NCBI GenBank assembly: GCA_008373095.1
Contig: RQOP01000052.1
Span: 1 to 38,136 of the forward strand
Reading direction: 5' to 3'
Length of the DNA stretch: 38,136 nucleotides
Source: SAR202 cluster bacterium
GTDB taxonomy: Bacteria > Chloroflexota > Dehalococcoidia > Lucifugimonadales > UBA826
Of the stretch, positions 36,431-38,136 are shown piece by piece (position 1 is the first letter of the stretch; each line of letters opens with the position of its first letter). The position numbers and the translations under genes are program-made. Below the pieces are notes generated by a model. It was not told the origin of the DNA, searched no databases, and was given only the letters and a program-made list of their open reading frames with translations.

Positions 36431-37543
36431 ATGAGCCTTAGAGGAAGAGGAGCTATCGTTGGAATCGGTGAGGTGCCAACTCGCCGTATCTATGAAGGAA
36501 GAAGCATGTACGGCCTGTGTGCGGAAGCTGCCGGCATGGCAATAGCAGATGCAGGCATAACAAAAGATGATATTGACGGGTTAGTAACAGATGGGGTTGC
36601 ACTTCCTCCTGCCATAGCTGAATATCTCGACATCAAACCCAATTTTGCAACAGGGGTTTCCATGCAAGGCGCCAGTGGCGCCACAGCTACCATGGTAGCA
36701 ACATCCGCCGTCAGCAGTGGTATATGCAATACCGTACTCGTGGTAATGGGGAATTCCCGACAAGATGCTGAAAGAGCGGGACGTCCAGCAGGTCGAGGAG
36801 CAGCCGGCCCAAGTGTGAGGTCAGAATGGGAAGAGCCTCATGGTATGGCCCCCGGGGCCAATACGGGATATGGCCTTATGTATCGAAGACATATACACGA
36901 ATATGGCACTACAGAAGACCAACTGGCCAAAATGGCTGCAGATCAGAGGTTTAACGCTTTAGAAAACGAAAACGCAGTCTTCAACGGACAGCCCATAAGC
37001 AAAGAAGACGTTCTGAATTCAAGATACATAAACGAGCCATTAAAATTGCTCGAATCAGTCATGCCCTGTGATGGTGCCGCAGCTCTAATTATTACTACGC
37101 CAGAGCGAGCAAAAAACATGAAGAACAAACCCGCATACGTACTTGGGGTAGGGCTGAAACAAGGCGAAGCTAATATTTGGCAAAGAGATAAGTTCACGGA
37201 AACACCGGCGGTTGACTCTGTTCGAAGAGCCTTGGAAATGTCTGGCTATACTCCTAGCGATATAGAATTCGCAGAATTTTATGACTGCTACACCATCTTG
37301 GCTGCAATGTGCATAGAAGATGCTGGGTTGGTAGAGAAAGGAGAAATTGGCCCTTTTTACGAAGAGACGGACACCACATACAAAGGCGATTTCCCTATAA
37401 ATACTGATGGAGGCCAGCTTTCAGGTGGACAACCTGGATTAGCGGGAGGGTTTAGACACGTTATCGAAGGCGCACGGCAAATAATGGGCAAGGCTGGGTC
37501 CCGTCAGGTGGAAAAAAGCGACCTGTGCCTGGTCAACGGTTGA
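36431..37543 (+). CDS. Thiolase-like/lipid-transfer protein; family-like sequence continues in frame past TGA 37541-37543 to TAA 37598-37600
   Basis: GAIVGIGEVPTRRIYEGRSMYGLCAEAAGMAIADAG; YDCYTILAAMCIEDAGL; NTDGGQLSGGQPGLAGGFRHVIEGARQIMG; SD AGGAGG. Confidence 0.93.
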   Translation: MSLRGRGAIVGIGEVPTRRIYEGRSMYGLCAEAAGMAIADAGITKDDIDGLVTDGVALPPAIAEYLDIKPNFATGVSMQGASGATATMVATSAVSSGICNTVLVVMGNSRQDAERAGRPAGRGAAGPSVRSEWEEPHGMAPGANTGYGLMYRRHIHEYGTTEDQLAKMAADQRFNALENENAVFNGQPISKEDVLNSRYINEPLKLLESVMPCDGAAALIITTPERAKNMKNKPAYVLGVGLKQGEANIWQRDKFTETPAVDSVRRALEMSGYTPSDIEFAEFYDCYTILAAMCIEDAGLVEKGEIGPFYEETDTTYKGDFPINTDGGQLSGGQPGLAGGFRHVIEGARQIMGKAGSRQVEKSDLCLVNG

Positions 37544-37630
37544 GGGGGCACTGCGAGCGAAATGTGCTCGTTAGTTCTCGGGTCCGAGAACACACTCTAA
37601 ATCACAAAATACAAATATTGAGGTTTTAAG

Positions 37631-38047
37631 ATGACTTCAGCATATGACAAACCTGTACCTATTCCTGCAAACGAAGATTTAACTAGGCCTTTTTGGGAAG
37701 CCGCTAAACGCAGGGAATTGATCATTCCATATTGTAATTCATGCTCCAACCTATTTTTTTACCCAAGGGAAGTGTGCCCGAACTGCTTTTCCAAAGATTT
37801 AGCTTGGAAAACAATGTCTGGTAAGGGTAGCGTGTATACATACACCCACGTGAGACAGTCAGTACACCCATCGTTTCAGTCAGCAAATGGTCACATTTAC
37901 GCGATAATAGAGTTAGCTGAAGGACCAAGGATGCCGTCCGGAATAGTCGGCTGTGAACCTGAAGAAGTATATGTAGATATGCCCGTGTCCGTGGTTTTTG
38001 AGGACATAACCGAAGAGTCTACACTGGTCCAATTCCAAAAATCATAA
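37631..38047 (+). CDS. DUF35 Zn-ribbon/OB-fold protein, thiolase partner
   Basis: [58 protein letters not shown]: rubredoxin-like CxxC...CxxC plus OB fold. Confidence 0.95.
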   Translation: MTSAYDKPVPIPANEDLTRPFWEAAKRRELIIPYCNSCSNLFFYPREVCPNCFSKDLAWKTMSGKGSVYTYTHVRQSVHPSFQSANGHIYAIIELAEGPRMPSGIVGCEPEEVYVDMPVSVVFEDITEESTLVQFQKS

Positions 38048-38060
38048 CAAGCAAGGAATA

Positions 38061-38135
38061 TGGAGCGGAAGACGGGATTCGAACCCGCGACCTTCTCCTT
38101 GGCAAGGAGATGCTCTACCACTGAGCCACTTCCGC
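38061..38135 (-). tRNA. tRNA-Gly (anticodon GCC), encoded CCA
   Basis: Reverse complement GCGGAAG TG GCTC AGTGGTAGA GC A TCTCC TTGCCAA GGAGA AGGTC GCGGG TTCGAAT CCCGT CTTCCGC T CCA. Confidence 0.97.
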
Positions 38136-38136
38136 T

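Noticed and set aside
37541-37543. Genome-wide reassignment of TGA (e.g. to Trp) to explain the thiolase TGA
   Set aside because: Other genes in this window end properly at TGA with no coding continuation, and TGG Trp codons are used normally.
37544-37600. The double hairpin as a rho-independent terminator
   Set aside because: No T-tract follows either stem, and the DUF35 gene probably belongs to the same transcript.
37897-38121. 74-aa minus ORF starting [20 protein letters not shown]
   Set aside because: The N-terminus derives from reading the tRNA-Gly region; it overlaps the DUF35 gene antisense and is a known tRNA artefact type.
1-38136. Search for CRISPR arrays, transposases, integrases, phage genes or long repeats
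   Set aside because: None seen; tRNA genes are present but no integrase or att-like duplications were evident by eye.

Overview
This is a gene-dense 38 kb bacterial window with moderate-to-low GC. I see about 37 credible protein-coding genes, two tRNAs (Asn-GTT, Gly-GCC), and no recognisable transposon, CRISPR array or rRNA. The content is catabolic and oxidative: a GMC oxidoreductase with a gluconate-dehydrogenase subunit-3-like partner, two sulfatases, a three-subunit molybdenum hydroxylase in a coupled operon with a lactonase, an enoyl-CoA hydratase and a sulfatase, three luciferase-like flavin monooxygenases with an FMN reductase, three CaiB/BaiF CoA-transferases, a CoA-ester lyase, an enolase-superfamily enzyme, and a thiolase-like/DUF35 pair. 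This mix resembles marine SAR202-type Chloroflexota, but that assignment is inference from gene content only. The ORF track misses several things: a partial coiled-coil lipoprotein (1..1312, minus), a 57-aa membrane mini-protein (30399..30572), an N-terminal MATE extension that implies a CTG start, and a thiolase C-terminus that continues in frame past a TGA into family-like sequence. The most unusual observation is that TGA (37541..37543), which is followed by two consecutive stem-loops. It could be stop-codon recoding or readthrough, a recent nonsense mutation, or a sequence error. No computation or database search was run.
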